This document shows, one piece after another, positions 43,709 to 57,248 of a DNA stretch of 64,000 nt. Origin of the DNA: Chersky-840 sp963848335 (GTDB lineage Bacteria > Actinomycetota > Acidimicrobiia > Acidimicrobiales > UBA8190); NCBI GenBank assembly GCA_963848335.1, contig CAWKDD010000003.1:930001-994000 (forward strand). The letters are read 5' to 3'. Position 1 is the stretch's first letter, and each line of letters begins with the position of its first letter. Both the position numbers and the translations under genes were made by a program. The notes beneath the pieces were generated by a model, which had not been told where the DNA came from, made no database searches, and was given only the letters and a program-made list of their open reading frames with translations.

Positions 43709-45112
43709 TCAGTACTGGCTCATGCCGATGGTACGGATCTCCACGTCGCGCACCAGGTGGTTCTGGGCGTCGAGGTTGAACACGAAGTCGCTCACCGTCC
43801 CCAGGGTCGTCAGCACGCGGCCCGCGGACACTGCGACGGCCGTGGTCACCACGGTCGTCGTCTGGCCGTTGCCGTTGGCGATGCGCGCGATCTGGAAAGC
43901 GGCCACCGGGATGGTCGCAGGTCCGTCCGGAACCGGCACGACCACCGGCTGGACGGTGGCGGTGGCAAAGCCGGCGCTGCCGCCGCCGGGGGCCCAGGGC
44001 AGCATGGCTTGCACGAACGGTTGGTAACAGGTGGCGAACAGCGCCGGGTCCTGGAAGACGCTCGCATCGGCCTGCTGGGCCTGGGACGACCTCAAAACGT
44101 CGACCACGGAGCCGACGGCACCGCCGTTGCCGCTGGGATCGAGGTAGGTGGGTGAGACCGCCTGGGCGGTGCGCTGGGCCACGGCGCTCCCCATCCCGAA
44201 GGCGCCGTCGACGGCCGACACCGGGACGTGCAGACAGCGGGCCAGGACCGTCGAGGCCTGTTCGGCGGTCCGGAGCGCGGCCGGTCCGTGCGTGGTGGCG
44301 CCGGCCGCGAACGGGTTCCCCATCCTCGACGCGGCGGTGCTCCACCCGGGGAGGTCTCCCGGCTGGATCCCGACGCGAGCGGCGATGGTGGCGTCGGACA
44401 AGGCGTGCACCGGTTGCGTGGGGAGCGGCTGCAGGTGGAAGTACCACACGCCGGCGGCCATGGGGATGAGCCCCAGGAGGACGGTGACGAGGACCAGCCT
44501 GACCATGCGCTGGGGAGGTGTCAGGGCGGGCCGGCGGGACTGCTTGGACAGACCGGGGTAGGGCCGGAACCGGACGCGGGGCTCCGCCGGCGTCTCCTCC
44601 TCGTCAGTGGCGTCGTCCTCGGCCGTGAAGTCGTCCTCGGCCGACGGTTCCGGCTCCAACGCCATGGGCACGTACGCGGTCGTGTCGGCGACGGCGAGCA
44701 CGGGTGGGAGGCTCTCGACCACCGGCTCCGCGAGTACCGGCACCACAGTCTCTGCGACCGGCACCGGTGGGGGGCTCTCGACCACCGGCTCCACGACGGC
44801 CCCGGCTTCGACGCCCGCCGGGTCTCTCTTGGAGGGGACCAGCAGGCGCAGCTGGCGCCCGTCGACGGCGAATTCCAACGAGGTCACCGCCTCGCCACCC
44901 GGAAGGGCGGCCGGAGGGCCGAATTCCAGAGGGGAGGTGCGGTCCCAACCGACGGTCCGGCGCTCGCCGGGCTCGGGTCCCAGGAAGGTGATCCCCTCGG
45001 TGTCGACGATCACCGACAGGTGGCCGACCATGGCCGGCCCTTCGGGCGTGGCACCCTCCAGATAGACGTCGTCCATCCGCAGGCTCCCGTCCCCGAGCCC
45101 GAGTGATCCCAT
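43709..45112 (-). CDS. Membrane-anchored hypothetical protein
   Basis: This 467-residue protein has three parts. Residues 1-95 form a small strand-rich cytoplasmic domain (MDDVYLEGATPEGPAMVGHL). Residues 96-200 are a Pro/Glu/Val-rich linker. One membrane helix (VLVTVLLGLIPMAAGVWYF, near residue 215) leads to an extracellular domain of about 240 residues with two cysteines and a Val/Thr-rich end. This layout resembles actinobacterial single-pass proteins of unknown function. ATG 45112 has GGAGG upstream. The gene is convergent with the MenJ-like reductase. Confidence 0.72.
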   Translation of the reverse strand: MGSLGLGDGSLRMDDVYLEGATPEGPAMVGHLSVIVDTEGITFLGPEPGERRTVGWDRTSPLEFGPPAALPGGEAVTSLEFAVDGRQLRLLVPSKRDPAGVEAGAVVEPVVESPPPVPVAETVVPVLAEPVVESLPPVLAVADTTAYVPMALEPEPSAEDDFTAEDDATDEEETPAEPRVRFRPYPGLSKQSRRPALTPPQRMVRLVLVTVLLGLIPMAAGVWYFHLQPLPTQPVHALSDATIAARVGIQPGDLPGWSTAASRMGNPFAAGATTHGPAALRTAEQASTVLARCLHVPVSAVDGAFGMGSAVAQRTAQAVSPTYLDPSGNGGAVGSVVDVLRSSQAQQADASVFQDPALFATCYQPFVQAMLPWAPGGGSAGFATATVQPVVVPVPDGPATIPVAAFQIARIANGNGQTTTVVTTAVAVSAGRVLTTLGTVSDFVFNLDAQNHLVRDVEIRTIGMSQY

Positions 45113-45427
45113 CGCATGCCTCCTCCGTGTGGGCAGTCGGCAGCCCCCGACTCGCCCTTGCCCGCAGTGTTCGCTCGCCCCTCAGTGGCCCCCGGGCCCC
45201 GCCCCCGATGCCCCGCCGGTCCTCCCCTCGCCGTCCGCTGCCGCCGAAACAGGCGATGCCGCAACCGTTTCGGGCAGGCGCAACCGAGCCAGAACCACAC
45301 TGACCTCCACCGACGGCGGGCGCGGGACGTGACCGCTTCCTGTGCTCTTGTCGGCACGAAGCGATCGCGGATTGAGCACCGTTGTCGGAGCGGTGGGACG
45401 GTGCTCCGTTCCGGCGCGCCTCGACGG
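45113..45427. other. Intergenic region, nothing recognised
   Basis: These 315 bases between the glycosyltransferase and the membrane-anchored gene contain only weak overlapping frames, including one of 65 codons at 45182-45379 on the minus strand with no family features. They presumably carry the promoter of the membrane-anchored gene. Confidence 0.4.
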
Positions 45428-47116
45428 TCAACCGACGTGGACGAAACGCACCAATTCCATGCTCTCGAAGGTGATCCAGGAGTCGGCCACCTCGTTGTAG
45501 GGGAACATCTCATGGGCACCGAGCGAGGTGTCGGCGAGCAGGTCGGCCTCGATCTGCTCGCATTTCGTCCCGAAGGTCTGATAGCCCGGCGCCCACACCA
45601 GCCAGATCTGGTGCCCGGGGGCGCTGAGGCGCTCGAGCTTGGCGGCAAAGGCGGCGGGGTGGCCCTGGTCCGAAGCCGTGGCGTAGTCCACCCAGTTCAC
45701 GAACTGGGGGCCGGTACCGCGGGGGAAGGTGATCTCTCGGTAGCGACCGGGGGGAACGAGGCGGTTCACCGAGGGCCCGATCTGGTCGGGGCAGAACGCC
45801 ACGATGTCTCCGGGGCGTCCCATCTGGGCCAGGGTGGTCGCCACCTCACCCGCCTGGGTCCGGCTCGTCCAGGTGCTCGGCAGGCCACTGGCCAGCCCGA
45901 AGGCGACCGTGGCGGTGAGGACCCCGGCCCGGATCCGGCGATCGGCGAAGGTGGCCACTCCCAGGGCCACGAGGAGCACGAGGGGCACGAACACCACCCA
46001 GGCGTAGCGCGCCTGGAACGCGCTCTTGCTGGCGTAGCCCCCGATCACGGCGGCTGCCAGCGTCCCCGTCAGCACCAGCACCAACGGGCGACCCCGGGGC
46101 CGGGTGCGCAGGTCGAGGTCGACGTGGAACGAGCCCCGGGCCACGCCGAAGAGCCCCAGCCCCACCAGGGCGAAGTAGACGAGCGCGAGGGCCCGGCCCT
46201 GGTTGGTCGCTCCTCCCGCGAAGGAGGTCACGGCGTTGACCATGGCCGCGAAGTTCGCCGGTTTGGCCCACGGGGTCCCGGTGTGACGGGCCTGGTAGAG
46301 GAACGTGGGGAGCCAAGGAACGAAGCTGATGCAGCCCACCACCACCGCGCCCAGAGCCACGAGGGCACCGCGCCGACGCCCGTCGGGACCACGCCACGCC
46401 TGCCACGCCAACCACAGCCCCGTGACACCGACGAGATAGAGCGCCCAGTAATGGGTGTAGAGGAGGAGCCCGGTGATCACCGCCACCGCCACGACGTTGG
46501 CGGCCGTGCGCCGGCGCAAGACCTGCTGCAGAGCCACCGCCCCGGCGGCGGTGAGCAAGCCGACCAACGCGTACATCCGATTCTCGGTGGCGTAACGCAC
46601 CGCGAAGGGCGACGTCCCCACCAGCACCAGGGCGGCGGCGGCCACCGTCTTGCCGCCGAGGCGCCGTGCCGCCAGCCAGACGAAGGGCAACGTCGCACAG
46701 CTGAGCACTCCCGACAGGGATCGCACCCCCTCGTCGGAGGTCCCGAACGCCTCCATCCAGAAATGGAGCATGTAGTAGTACAGAGGCGGCGCGCCGTCGC
46801 GGCGCAGCGCGCCGTGGATCTGTCCGAGCGGCAACCGGGCGATGTTGAACGTGAGGGCTTCGTCGAGCCACATGTCGGAGCTCGCCACGAAGCGGATGAC
46901 GATCCCGAACACCACCACGAGCACGGCGCCGACGACCATGAGCCGGGCCAGGCGCGGGTACTGCCCCGTTGTCTCGTCGGGAAGCGTGTCGGACAACCCG
47001 GGCGCCTCGAGTGCGGACAACGGCGCGGCAGGGCGGGGCGTGGTGCTGGTGGTGTCGCTGCCGGTTGCGGCGCCGGGCTCCGCCGGTGGCGCCTGCAGCC
47101 CGTCCATGGGTCGCAT
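45428..47116 (-). CDS. GT39/ArnT-like membrane glycosyltransferase
   Basis: This 562-residue polytopic protein belongs to the dolichyl-phosphate-mannose or arabinose transferase-like (PMT_2) superfamily. After a 45-residue Pro/Thr-rich start, the first membrane helix (VVGAVLVVVFGIVIRFVA) ends at SSDMWLDEALTFNIARL, which holds the catalytic acidic pair of the first periplasmic loop, followed by RRDGAPPLYYYMLHFWMEAF. About ten further helices follow and then a 150-residue periplasmic domain. Such enzymes take sugars from lipid-phosphate donors to wall polymers or proteins. The acceptor is unknown. ATG 47116 is used; ATG 47107 would serve as well. Confidence 0.8.
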   Translation of the reverse strand: MRPMDGLQAPPAEPGAATGSDTTSTTPRPAAPLSALEAPGLSDTLPDETTGQYPRLARLMVVGAVLVVVFGIVIRFVASSDMWLDEALTFNIARLPLGQIHGALRRDGAPPLYYYMLHFWMEAFGTSDEGVRSLSGVLSCATLPFVWLAARRLGGKTVAAAALVLVGTSPFAVRYATENRMYALVGLLTAAGAVALQQVLRRRTAANVVAVAVITGLLLYTHYWALYLVGVTGLWLAWQAWRGPDGRRRGALVALGAVVVGCISFVPWLPTFLYQARHTGTPWAKPANFAAMVNAVTSFAGGATNQGRALALVYFALVGLGLFGVARGSFHVDLDLRTRPRGRPLVLVLTGTLAAAVIGGYASKSAFQARYAWVVFVPLVLLVALGVATFADRRIRAGVLTATVAFGLASGLPSTWTSRTQAGEVATTLAQMGRPGDIVAFCPDQIGPSVNRLVPPGRYREITFPRGTGPQFVNWVDYATASDQGHPAAFAAKLERLSAPGHQIWLVWAPGYQTFGTKCEQIEADLLADTSLGAHEMFPYNEVADSWITFESMELVRFVHVG

Positions 47117-47186
47117 GGTAACGAAGAGGCGCCCCGACCCTGGGGCAGGTCGCGGCGGCCCAGCGCCGTGACCAGGGATCGGAGCG

Positions 47187-48521
47187 TCAGACCACGAAGG
47201 AGTGGCTGCGCACCATCTCGGTGGCGGCATCCGCCGCTGCAGAGATCACGTCGTCGAGATGGGCATCGAGGTGCGCCAGTCCCGGGAACATGGCTTCGTA
47301 GGGACCGGGGGCGAGCGCCACTCCCCGCTCGAGCATGGCCGAGAAGAAGCGCGCGTAGTGGCCTCGGGCCACCGTGGCCCGGGCCGACGCGTAGTCGGTC
47401 ACGACCTCGGCCCCGAAGAAGAGCCCCACGAGCGGTCCCACCACGGGGACCTGCACCGCGATCCCTGCGCCCGAGATGGCGGAGTCGAGACCCTCGGCCA
47501 GGCGCGTGGCGCGCTGGCACAACGTGTCGTAGTCGGCGGCGGAGACAGCCTCGAGCACCGCCATGCCGGCGGCCGTGGCGAGAGGATTCCCCGACAAGGT
47601 GCCCGCTTGGTACACGGGTCCCTCCGGAGCCAGGACGCAGAGCACGTCTCTCCTGCCCCCGAACGCGCCCACCGGGAGCCCCCCGCCCATCACCTTGCCG
47701 AAGCACCAGAGGTCCGGGGTCACGCCCGACCGCTCCGACATCCCCCCGCGCCCCACCCGGAACCCGGTGATCACCTCGTCGAAGACGAGGAGGGCGCCGG
47801 CGTCGTCGCACGCCTTGCGCAGCCCCTGGAGGAAACCTGGCGCGGGCGCCACGACGCCCATGTTGGCTGCGGCCGGCTCCACGATCACACACGCCACGCG
47901 CTCGTCGACCTCGGGCACGACGTTGTACGGCACCACCAAGGTGTCGGCGACGGCCGAGGCGGGAACCCCTGCTGACCCGGGCAGGCCGAGGGCGGCCACC
48001 CCACTTCCTCCTCCGGCCAGCAGCGTGTCCGAGTGCCCGTGGTAACACCCGTCGAACTTGACGACGCGGTCGCGGCCCGTGAAGCCGCGGGCCACGCGGA
48101 CCGCGCTCATGGCCGCCTCGGTCCCCGACGACACCAGCCGGACCTGCTCGCAGCCGGCGACGCGGTCGCAGATGGCCTCGGCGAGCAGCACTTCTCCCGG
48201 GGTCGGCGCGCCGTAGGTCGTGCCGCGTCCGGCCGCGGCGGTGACCGCCTCGGTCACCGCGGGATGGGCATGGCCCAAGAGCACGGCCCCGTAGGACTGG
48301 ACCATGTCGATGTAGCGCCGGCCCTCGACGTCCCACACGTAGGGCCCCTCTCCGCGCACCACCGTGTAGGGGGTACCCCCGACAGCCGCGAACGAGCGCA
48401 CCGGGGAGTCCACGCCTCCGGGGATGACCCGGCGAGCCCGATCGAACCACTGCGCGTTCGAGGCCGTCCCTTGCTCACCGTCGCCGCCGGCGACAGCGGG
48501 GTCCGGGGACCGCTCAGCCAC
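47187..48521 (-). CDS. hemL: Glutamate-1-semialdehyde 2,1-aminomutase
   Basis: This 444-residue PLP enzyme makes 5-aminolevulinate from glutamate-1-semialdehyde in the C5 haem route. Features are RRVIPGGVDSPVRSFAAVGG, the SSGTEAAMSAVRVARGFTGR cofactor-phosphate region, VVKFDGCYHGHSD, FDEVITGFRVGRGG and the lysine motif LWCFGKVMGGGLPVGAFGG. The GTG start at 48521 overlaps the hemB end by eight bases; the longer frame adds a basic 7-residue lead. It is the last gene of the hem cluster. Confidence 0.96.
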   Translation of the reverse strand: MAERSPDPAVAGGDGEQGTASNAQWFDRARRVIPGGVDSPVRSFAAVGGTPYTVVRGEGPYVWDVEGRRYIDMVQSYGAVLLGHAHPAVTEAVTAAAGRGTTYGAPTPGEVLLAEAICDRVAGCEQVRLVSSGTEAAMSAVRVARGFTGRDRVVKFDGCYHGHSDTLLAGGGSGVAALGLPGSAGVPASAVADTLVVPYNVVPEVDERVACVIVEPAAANMGVVAPAPGFLQGLRKACDDAGALLVFDEVITGFRVGRGGMSERSGVTPDLWCFGKVMGGGLPVGAFGGRRDVLCVLAPEGPVYQAGTLSGNPLATAAGMAVLEAVSAADYDTLCQRATRLAEGLDSAISGAGIAVQVPVVGPLVGLFFGAEVVTDYASARATVARGHYARFFSAMLERGVALAPGPYEAMFPGLAHLDAHLDDVISAAADAATEMVRSHSFVV

Positions 48522-49530
48522 GCAGCGCCTCGGCGACCTCACTGGCGAAGTACGTCAGGATGACATCGGCGCCGGCGCGCTTGAGGGCGAGGAGGTGCTC
48601 GAGCGCCACCGCGTCGCCGTCGATCCACCCACGCTCGGCGGCGGCCTTCACCATGGAGTACTCACCGCTCACGTGGTATGCGGCGACGGGCACGTCCACG
48701 TGCGCCGCCACCGACGCGATGACGTCGAGGTAGGCGACAGCCGGCTTCACCATCACGATGTCGGCGCCCTCGGCGATGTCGAGCGCCACCTCGGCCAACG
48801 CCTCGCGCCCGTTGCGGGGGTCCTGTTGGTACCCGCGTCGGTCCCCGCCCCCGGCGATGGTGACATCGACCGCCTCACGGAAGGGTCCGTACAGGCCCGA
48901 GGCGAACTTCGCCGCGTAGGCGAGCACGGCCACATCGATGCGCCCGGCGCCGTCGAGGGCGGCCCGGATCGCGGCCACCTGGCCGTCCATCATCCCGCTG
49001 GGGGCCACCACGTCGGCGCCCGCCGCCGCCTGGGCCAGCGCCACCCGCTGGTAGAGCTCGAGCGTGGCGTCGTTGTCGACGCTCCCGTCGGCACCGAGCA
49101 CGCCGCAGTGCCCGTGGTCGGTGTACTCGTCCAGGCACAGATCGGCGATGAGCACCATGGTGTCGCCCAGAGCGCTGCGCAGCTCGGCCAGCGCCACCTG
49201 CACCACTCCGTCGGGGTCCCACGCCCCCGACCCCACCCCGTCCTTGTCGGCGGGGATCCCGAACAGGACGACGCCGGGGACCCCCAGTGACGCCAGCCGC
49301 TTCGCCTCGACCACCAGCGACGCCACCGAGTGCTGGAAATGGCCGGGCAAGGAGGAGATGGGGACAGGGTCCTCCACGCCGGCCCTCACGAACAGGGGGG
49401 CGACGAGGTCGTCGACCCCGAGGCTCGTCTCCGCCACCAGGCGCCGCAGGGCCGGGGTCCGGCGCAGCCGGCGCATGCGGCGCGCCGGGAATGGCGCGCC
49501 GTAAACCGGCGATCGTGGCGTGGCCTCCAT
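48514..49530 (-). CDS. hemB: Delta-aminolevulinic acid dehydratase (porphobilinogen synthase)
   Basis: This 338-residue TIM-barrel enzyme condenses two 5-aminolevulinates into porphobilinogen. It shows DLVAPLFVRAG, the metal-site region VLIADLCLDEYTDHGHCGVL, APSGMMDGQVAAIRAALD, the Schiff-base lysine segment AYAAKFASGLYGPFREA and VKPAVAYLDV. Cysteines in the DLCLDEYTDHGHC region suggest a zinc-type enzyme. ATG 49530 is 11 bases after the end of the upstream gene. Confidence 0.96.
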   Translation of the reverse strand: MEATPRSPVYGAPFPARRMRRLRRTPALRRLVAETSLGVDDLVAPLFVRAGVEDPVPISSLPGHFQHSVASLVVEAKRLASLGVPGVVLFGIPADKDGVGSGAWDPDGVVQVALAELRSALGDTMVLIADLCLDEYTDHGHCGVLGADGSVDNDATLELYQRVALAQAAAGADVVAPSGMMDGQVAAIRAALDGAGRIDVAVLAYAAKFASGLYGPFREAVDVTIAGGGDRRGYQQDPRNGREALAEVALDIAEGADIVMVKPAVAYLDVIASVAAHVDVPVAAYHVSGEYSMVKAAAERGWIDGDAVALEHLLALKRAGADVILTYFASEVAEALRG

Positions 49531-49541
49531 GTCCTGCCAGC

Positions 49542-51013
<1,472 letters not shown>

Positions 51014-51017
<4 letters not shown>

Positions 51018-51985
51018 CGCCGGCGAGCCTCCTCCTCGGAGCCGGGATCGGCCCAGTCGTCGAGCGATCGGCCGCCGCAGTCCTCGAGCAACGTGCGGCT
51101 GAGCTCGGTGCCCAGCGCGCCGGGATCCGACACCGGGCCCGTCACCCGGCGACGCAACAAGATCCGCCCGTCGCGACTGGCCAGGAAGCCGTCGACGGAG
51201 AGTCGTGCCCCCATCTCGACGGGGAAGGCCAGCGCTCCCAGGGGCAAGGTGCACCCTCCACCGAGGGCGGCCAGAAAGGCGCGTTCGGCGAGCACCGCGG
51301 CATGCGCCATGGGATCGTCGATGGCGCCGAGCAGCTCCAGCGCGACGCCGTCACCGTGGCGGCACTCCACCGCCAGGGCACCCTGTCCCACCTGGGGGAG
51401 CAGGGTGCGGGGATCGAGGACCTCGGCCACGGGCGCGGTCAGGTCGAGGCGCTCCAAGGCGGCCAGCGCCAGCACGCCTACGCCGACCTGGAGTGCCCGT
51501 TGCAGCCTGGTGGCCATGTTGCCGCGCAGGTCGCAGAAGGTGAGATCGGGGCGGAGCCAGGCGAGTTGGGCCCGTCGGCGCACCGAGCCCGTCGCCACGG
51601 TGGCGCCGGTGGGCAGACCTTCGAGGTCCGCACCCACCATGGCATCGCGGGGATCGGCTCGCTCGGGCACGCACGCCAGCACGAGACCCGCCGGCGTCTC
51701 CGACGGCAGGTCCTTGGCCGAGTGCACGGCCATGTCGGCTCGGCCCTCGAGGACCGCCAGCTGCACCTCTTTCACGAACGCCCCCTGCCCCCCGAGCTGC
51801 GCAACCGGGACATCGGCCAGCGCGTCGCCCGTCGTCTGGACGACAACGGGCTCACACAGTGGTGCGCCGGGCAACGCCTCGAGAAGAGCCGCCACGCGCC
51901 TCGTCTGCCACAGCGCCAGAGGCGAACCCCGGGTGGCGAGCCGCAGGACACGACGCTCGGGCTCCCCGCCGATGGGGGTCACCAT
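51014..51985 (-). CDS. hemC: Porphobilinogen deaminase (hydroxymethylbilane synthase)
   Basis: This 323-residue enzyme joins four porphobilinogens into hydroxymethylbilane on a dipyrromethane cofactor. Features are RLATRGSPLALWQTRRV, VHSAKDLPSETPAGLVLA, ATGSVRRRAQLAWLRPD, LPQVGQGALAVECR and the cofactor cysteine in LGGGCTLPLGALA. ATG 51985 lies four bases after the hemA stop. Length is normal. Confidence 0.96.
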
Positions 51986-51989
51986 CTCG

Positions 51990-53267
51990 TCAGAGGTCGA
52001 ACAGGGTGCGCAGCGCCTCGACCAGGCGCTCCCCACGCGGGGTGCCCGCCGCCTCCTTGACCGCCACCGTCGGGTGGTGGAGAAGCTTGGCGAGCACGTC
52101 ATGCACGACCGAGTCGACTTCCCGCCACTGTCGTTCGTCCAGATCCGCCAGCCGGCCCCGGTGACGCTCGAGCTCGGAACGTCGCAGCTCCTCGACCCGG
52201 GCGCGCAGCGACGAGACAACGGGGGCTGCTCCCCGGGCCCGCTCCTCGGCGCGGTAGCGCTCCACCTCCTGGCGCACGATCTCCTGCGCGGCCGACAGCT
52301 CGGCCCGGCGGCCGGCCAGAGCGCGCTCGGCATGCTCGGTGAGGTCGTCCATGTCCAACAGGTCGATGCCGGAAATGTCGGCCACCGCCGGGTCGACGTT
52401 GCGAGGGACCCCGAGATCGATGACCACGAGCGGTGCCACACCGGCGGTGTCGGCGCGCCCGCCGCTCGCCGCCTCGAGGAGTCCGGAGTCGAGCACGGGC
52501 AGCGCCGCGCCGGTGGAGACGAACACGACGTCGGCCGGCGTCAGCGCCTCGGCGAGGCCGTCGAGACCCACCCCGTTGCCCCCCACCCGCGCCGCCAGCG
52601 CCGAGGCGCGCCCGACGGTGCGGTTGGCCACCACGACCTGGGCGAGGTCACCGTGGCCGCCCAAAGCGTCCACCATGCCTTCACCCATCTCGCCGGCACC
52701 GACCACGACCACGTGCCGGCCCGCCAGCGAGCCGCCGAGCTTCGACGCGGCCAGCTCCACCGCCACGTGCGACAGCGACGTCGCACCCTGCGCGATGGCG
52801 GTGGTCGACCGGACGTGCCTGCCGGCCTGGACGGCGTGACGGAACAGCCCCGACAACACCGGGCCGCTGGCGTGCTCGGCCTGAGCACGCTCCAGCGCCC
52901 GTCGAACCTGGCCCAGGACCTCGGTCTCGCCCAGGACGCTCGAGCGGAGACCGGCGGCGACTTCGAAGAGGTGTCCGGTCACGCTGTCGTCGAAGAGGAC
53001 CGTCCAGCGGTCGTCGAGCGTGTCCACCGACGTGCCCGCCATGGCGGCGAGGAACTCCTGGAGGTCCGTCACCCCCTCGTGGAAGCGCTCAACCACGGCG
53101 TAGACCTCGGTGCGCATGCAGGTCGACAGCACCACGACCTCGGCCAGGTTCGCCCTGTCCCGGAGGCCGGCGACCACTTTGCCGAGGTCATCCTCGGAGA
53201 TGGCCACACGTTCGAGCACGTCGAGCGGGACCTGGTGCTGCTCGAGGCCAACGACGATGACGGACAA
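51990..53267 (-). CDS. hemA: Glutamyl-tRNA reductase
   Basis: This 425-residue enzyme reduces glutamyl-tRNA to glutamate-1-semialdehyde, the first committed step of the C5 route. It has VVVLSTCMRTEVYAVVERFH (catalytic cysteine), the SSVLGETEVLGQVRRALERA region, VVVVGAGEMGEGMVDALGG as the NADPH-binding Rossmann motif and a C-terminal dimerisation helix. The start is a TTG at 53267, because no ATG or GTG stands near the expected first strand (VIVVGLEQHQVPL). Rex is upstream after 165 bases. Confidence 0.95.
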   Translation of the reverse strand: MSVIVVGLEQHQVPLDVLERVAISEDDLGKVVAGLRDRANLAEVVVLSTCMRTEVYAVVERFHEGVTDLQEFLAAMAGTSVDTLDDRWTVLFDDSVTGHLFEVAAGLRSSVLGETEVLGQVRRALERAQAEHASGPVLSGLFRHAVQAGRHVRSTTAIAQGATSLSHVAVELAASKLGGSLAGRHVVVVGAGEMGEGMVDALGGHGDLAQVVVANRTVGRASALAARVGGNGVGLDGLAEALTPADVVFVSTGAALPVLDSGLLEAASGGRADTAGVAPLVVIDLGVPRNVDPAVADISGIDLLDMDDLTEHAERALAGRRAELSAAQEIVRQEVERYRAEERARGAAPVVSSLRARVEELRRSELERHRGRLADLDERQWREVDSVVHDVLAKLLHHPTVAVKEAAGTPRGERLVEALRTLFDL

Positions 53268-53432
53268 ACGACTCGCAGAGCTCCTTGCGCAGGTGGTCCA
53301 CCCGCAACGGGAACACGACCCTCGGTGGGCCCGATTCCCTCCCTACCAGGATGCCGGTCGGCGCAGCGCTGTGCCAGACAGGCCCGCCCGGGCCGCCCAG
53401 GACGTTTCGGCGCGCCTGGCGGGGCCGGCGCC

Positions 53433-54140
53433 TCAGCCCGGCTCGGTGGAGCTCAAGCCCACCGCGTGTGGCAGCGGAGACCACGTGGGTGCGGTCCCGG
53501 GCAGGTCCCGGTGCGAGAGATAGAAGCTCATCACCTGCAGCTCGATCGAAAGGTCGACGTAGCGCAGCAGGACCTCGGCGGGCACCGAGAGGACCCGGGG
53601 GGCGAAGTTGAGCACCGAGCCCACACCGGCCTGAACCATGCGATCGGCGACGTCCTGAGCCGCCGACGCGGGGGTGGCGATGACGCCGATGGCGGGGGGA
53701 TCGGCCGCCGACACCCGCTCGAACTCGTCGACGTGGTGGACCGTCACCCCGCGGATGGCGGTCCCGAGGAGGTCCGGTTCCACGTCGTAGAGCCCGGCCA
53801 CCCGAAAGCCTCGGGAGGTGAAGCCCTGGGAGTTGGCGAGGGCCCGTCCCAGATTCCCCAGGCCCACGATGGAGACGGGCCAGTCGCCGTGGAGGCCCAG
53901 CTCCCTGTCGATCTGGGTGAGGAGGAACTGGGCCTCGTACCCCGAGCCGCGCGTCCCGAACGAACCGAGGAACGAGAGGTCCTTGCGAACCTTGGACGCG
54001 TTCACCCTGGCCATCTCCGCCAATTGGTCCGACGAGACCGTGGTCGTCCCGGCGCGCACCAACTCGAGGAGGATCCGCTGGTACACCGGGAGCCGGGCGA
54101 CGGTGGCCTCGGGAATGCGGCGGGCGTTCGGGACCACCAT
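53433..54140 (-). CDS. rex: Redox-sensing transcriptional repressor Rex
   Basis: This 235-residue repressor has an N-terminal winged helix (RLPVYQRILLELVRAG, SSDQLAEMARVNASKVRKDL, SFLGSFGTRGSGYEAQFLL) and an NAD(H)-binding Rossmann domain (VSIVGLGNLGRALANSQGF). It binds DNA when NADH is low and releases it when NADH rises. In Streptomyces Rex controls its own operon with hem genes and respiratory genes such as nuo and cytochrome bd, and here both hem and nuo lie nearby. No clear TTGTGAA-type operator could be seen in the upstream sequence. ATG 54140 follows the actinobacterial start. Confidence 0.95.
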   Translation of the reverse strand: MVVPNARRIPEATVARLPVYQRILLELVRAGTTTVSSDQLAEMARVNASKVRKDLSFLGSFGTRGSGYEAQFLLTQIDRELGLHGDWPVSIVGLGNLGRALANSQGFTSRGFRVAGLYDVEPDLLGTAIRGVTVHHVDEFERVSAADPPAIGVIATPASAAQDVADRMVQAGVGSVLNFAPRVLSVPAEVLLRYVDLSIELQVMSFYLSHRDLPGTAPTWSPLPHAVGLSSTEPG

Positions 54141-54250
54141 GGCGCGGGATCGTACCGACAGAGGGGTACCGGGCACCAAGTCGGGTCGACCCAACGTTGG
54201 TGCGGACCGCGTACCCGACACCGCGTCGGCCCGCGCCCGCACGGCCCGTC

Positions 54251-56824
<2,574 letters not shown>

Positions 56825-56858
56825 CTGCCCCCCCGTCGCCGAGCCGGCCGGCGGGGGT

Positions 56859-57065
56859 TCAGCCGGCCTGGGTGTATCTGTCGGCCAAGTAGCGGTTCAC
56901 GTCGTCCTCACGGAGACGAAACGACTTGCCGACTCGCACCGCAGGGAGCTCTCCTGCGTTGATCAATCGGTACACCGTCATGTTGGACACTCTCAGCGTG
57001 CTCGCTACCTCGCGTACCGTCAGGTAGCGAGCGCTGGTGACGTCATCTGCACTCAGTGGAATCAC
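56859..57065 (-). CDS. Small excisionase-type DNA-binding protein
   Basis: This 68-residue protein has one MerR-like/HTH_17 helix-turn-helix: YLTVREVASTLRVSNMTVYR followed by LINAGELPAVRVGKSFRLRE. Its arrangement beside proC is the same as that of the small HTH protein Rv0500A in Mycobacterium tuberculosis, so it is likely a conserved chromosomal regulator and not a prophage excisionase. GTG 57065 stands in a GGGAGAGGGG context. The upstream frame extends without coding features. Partner operons are unknown. Confidence 0.82.
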   Translation of the reverse strand: MIPLSADDVTSARYLTVREVASTLRVSNMTVYRLINAGELPAVRVGKSFRLREDDVNRYLADRYTQAG

Positions 57066-57248
57066 CCCTCTCCCGCCTGGGGCGACTGTACGCCAATGTG
57101 GTGAATGTTGGAAAGAGAGCGGGCGAGAATACTGCTGGTCAGGTCCATCGACACCCAGGAGTGGCGCCCGGCCACCCCCCGTCCCGGCGGCCCCGGCCCA
57201 GTCGACGGGACCTCCCCCGACCCCACCCGAGGTCCCCACCGGGGGTGG

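Noticed and set aside
45182..45379. 65-codon minus-strand frame upstream of the glycosyltransferase region
   Set aside because: No motif, no ribosome site and no sign of conservation; noted only as part of an intergenic region.
57056..57066. AGTGGAATCAC near the HTH gene as a further copy of the paired motif
   Set aside because: Only part of the core matches (no CCACCTGG) and it overlaps the start codon, so it is probably chance.
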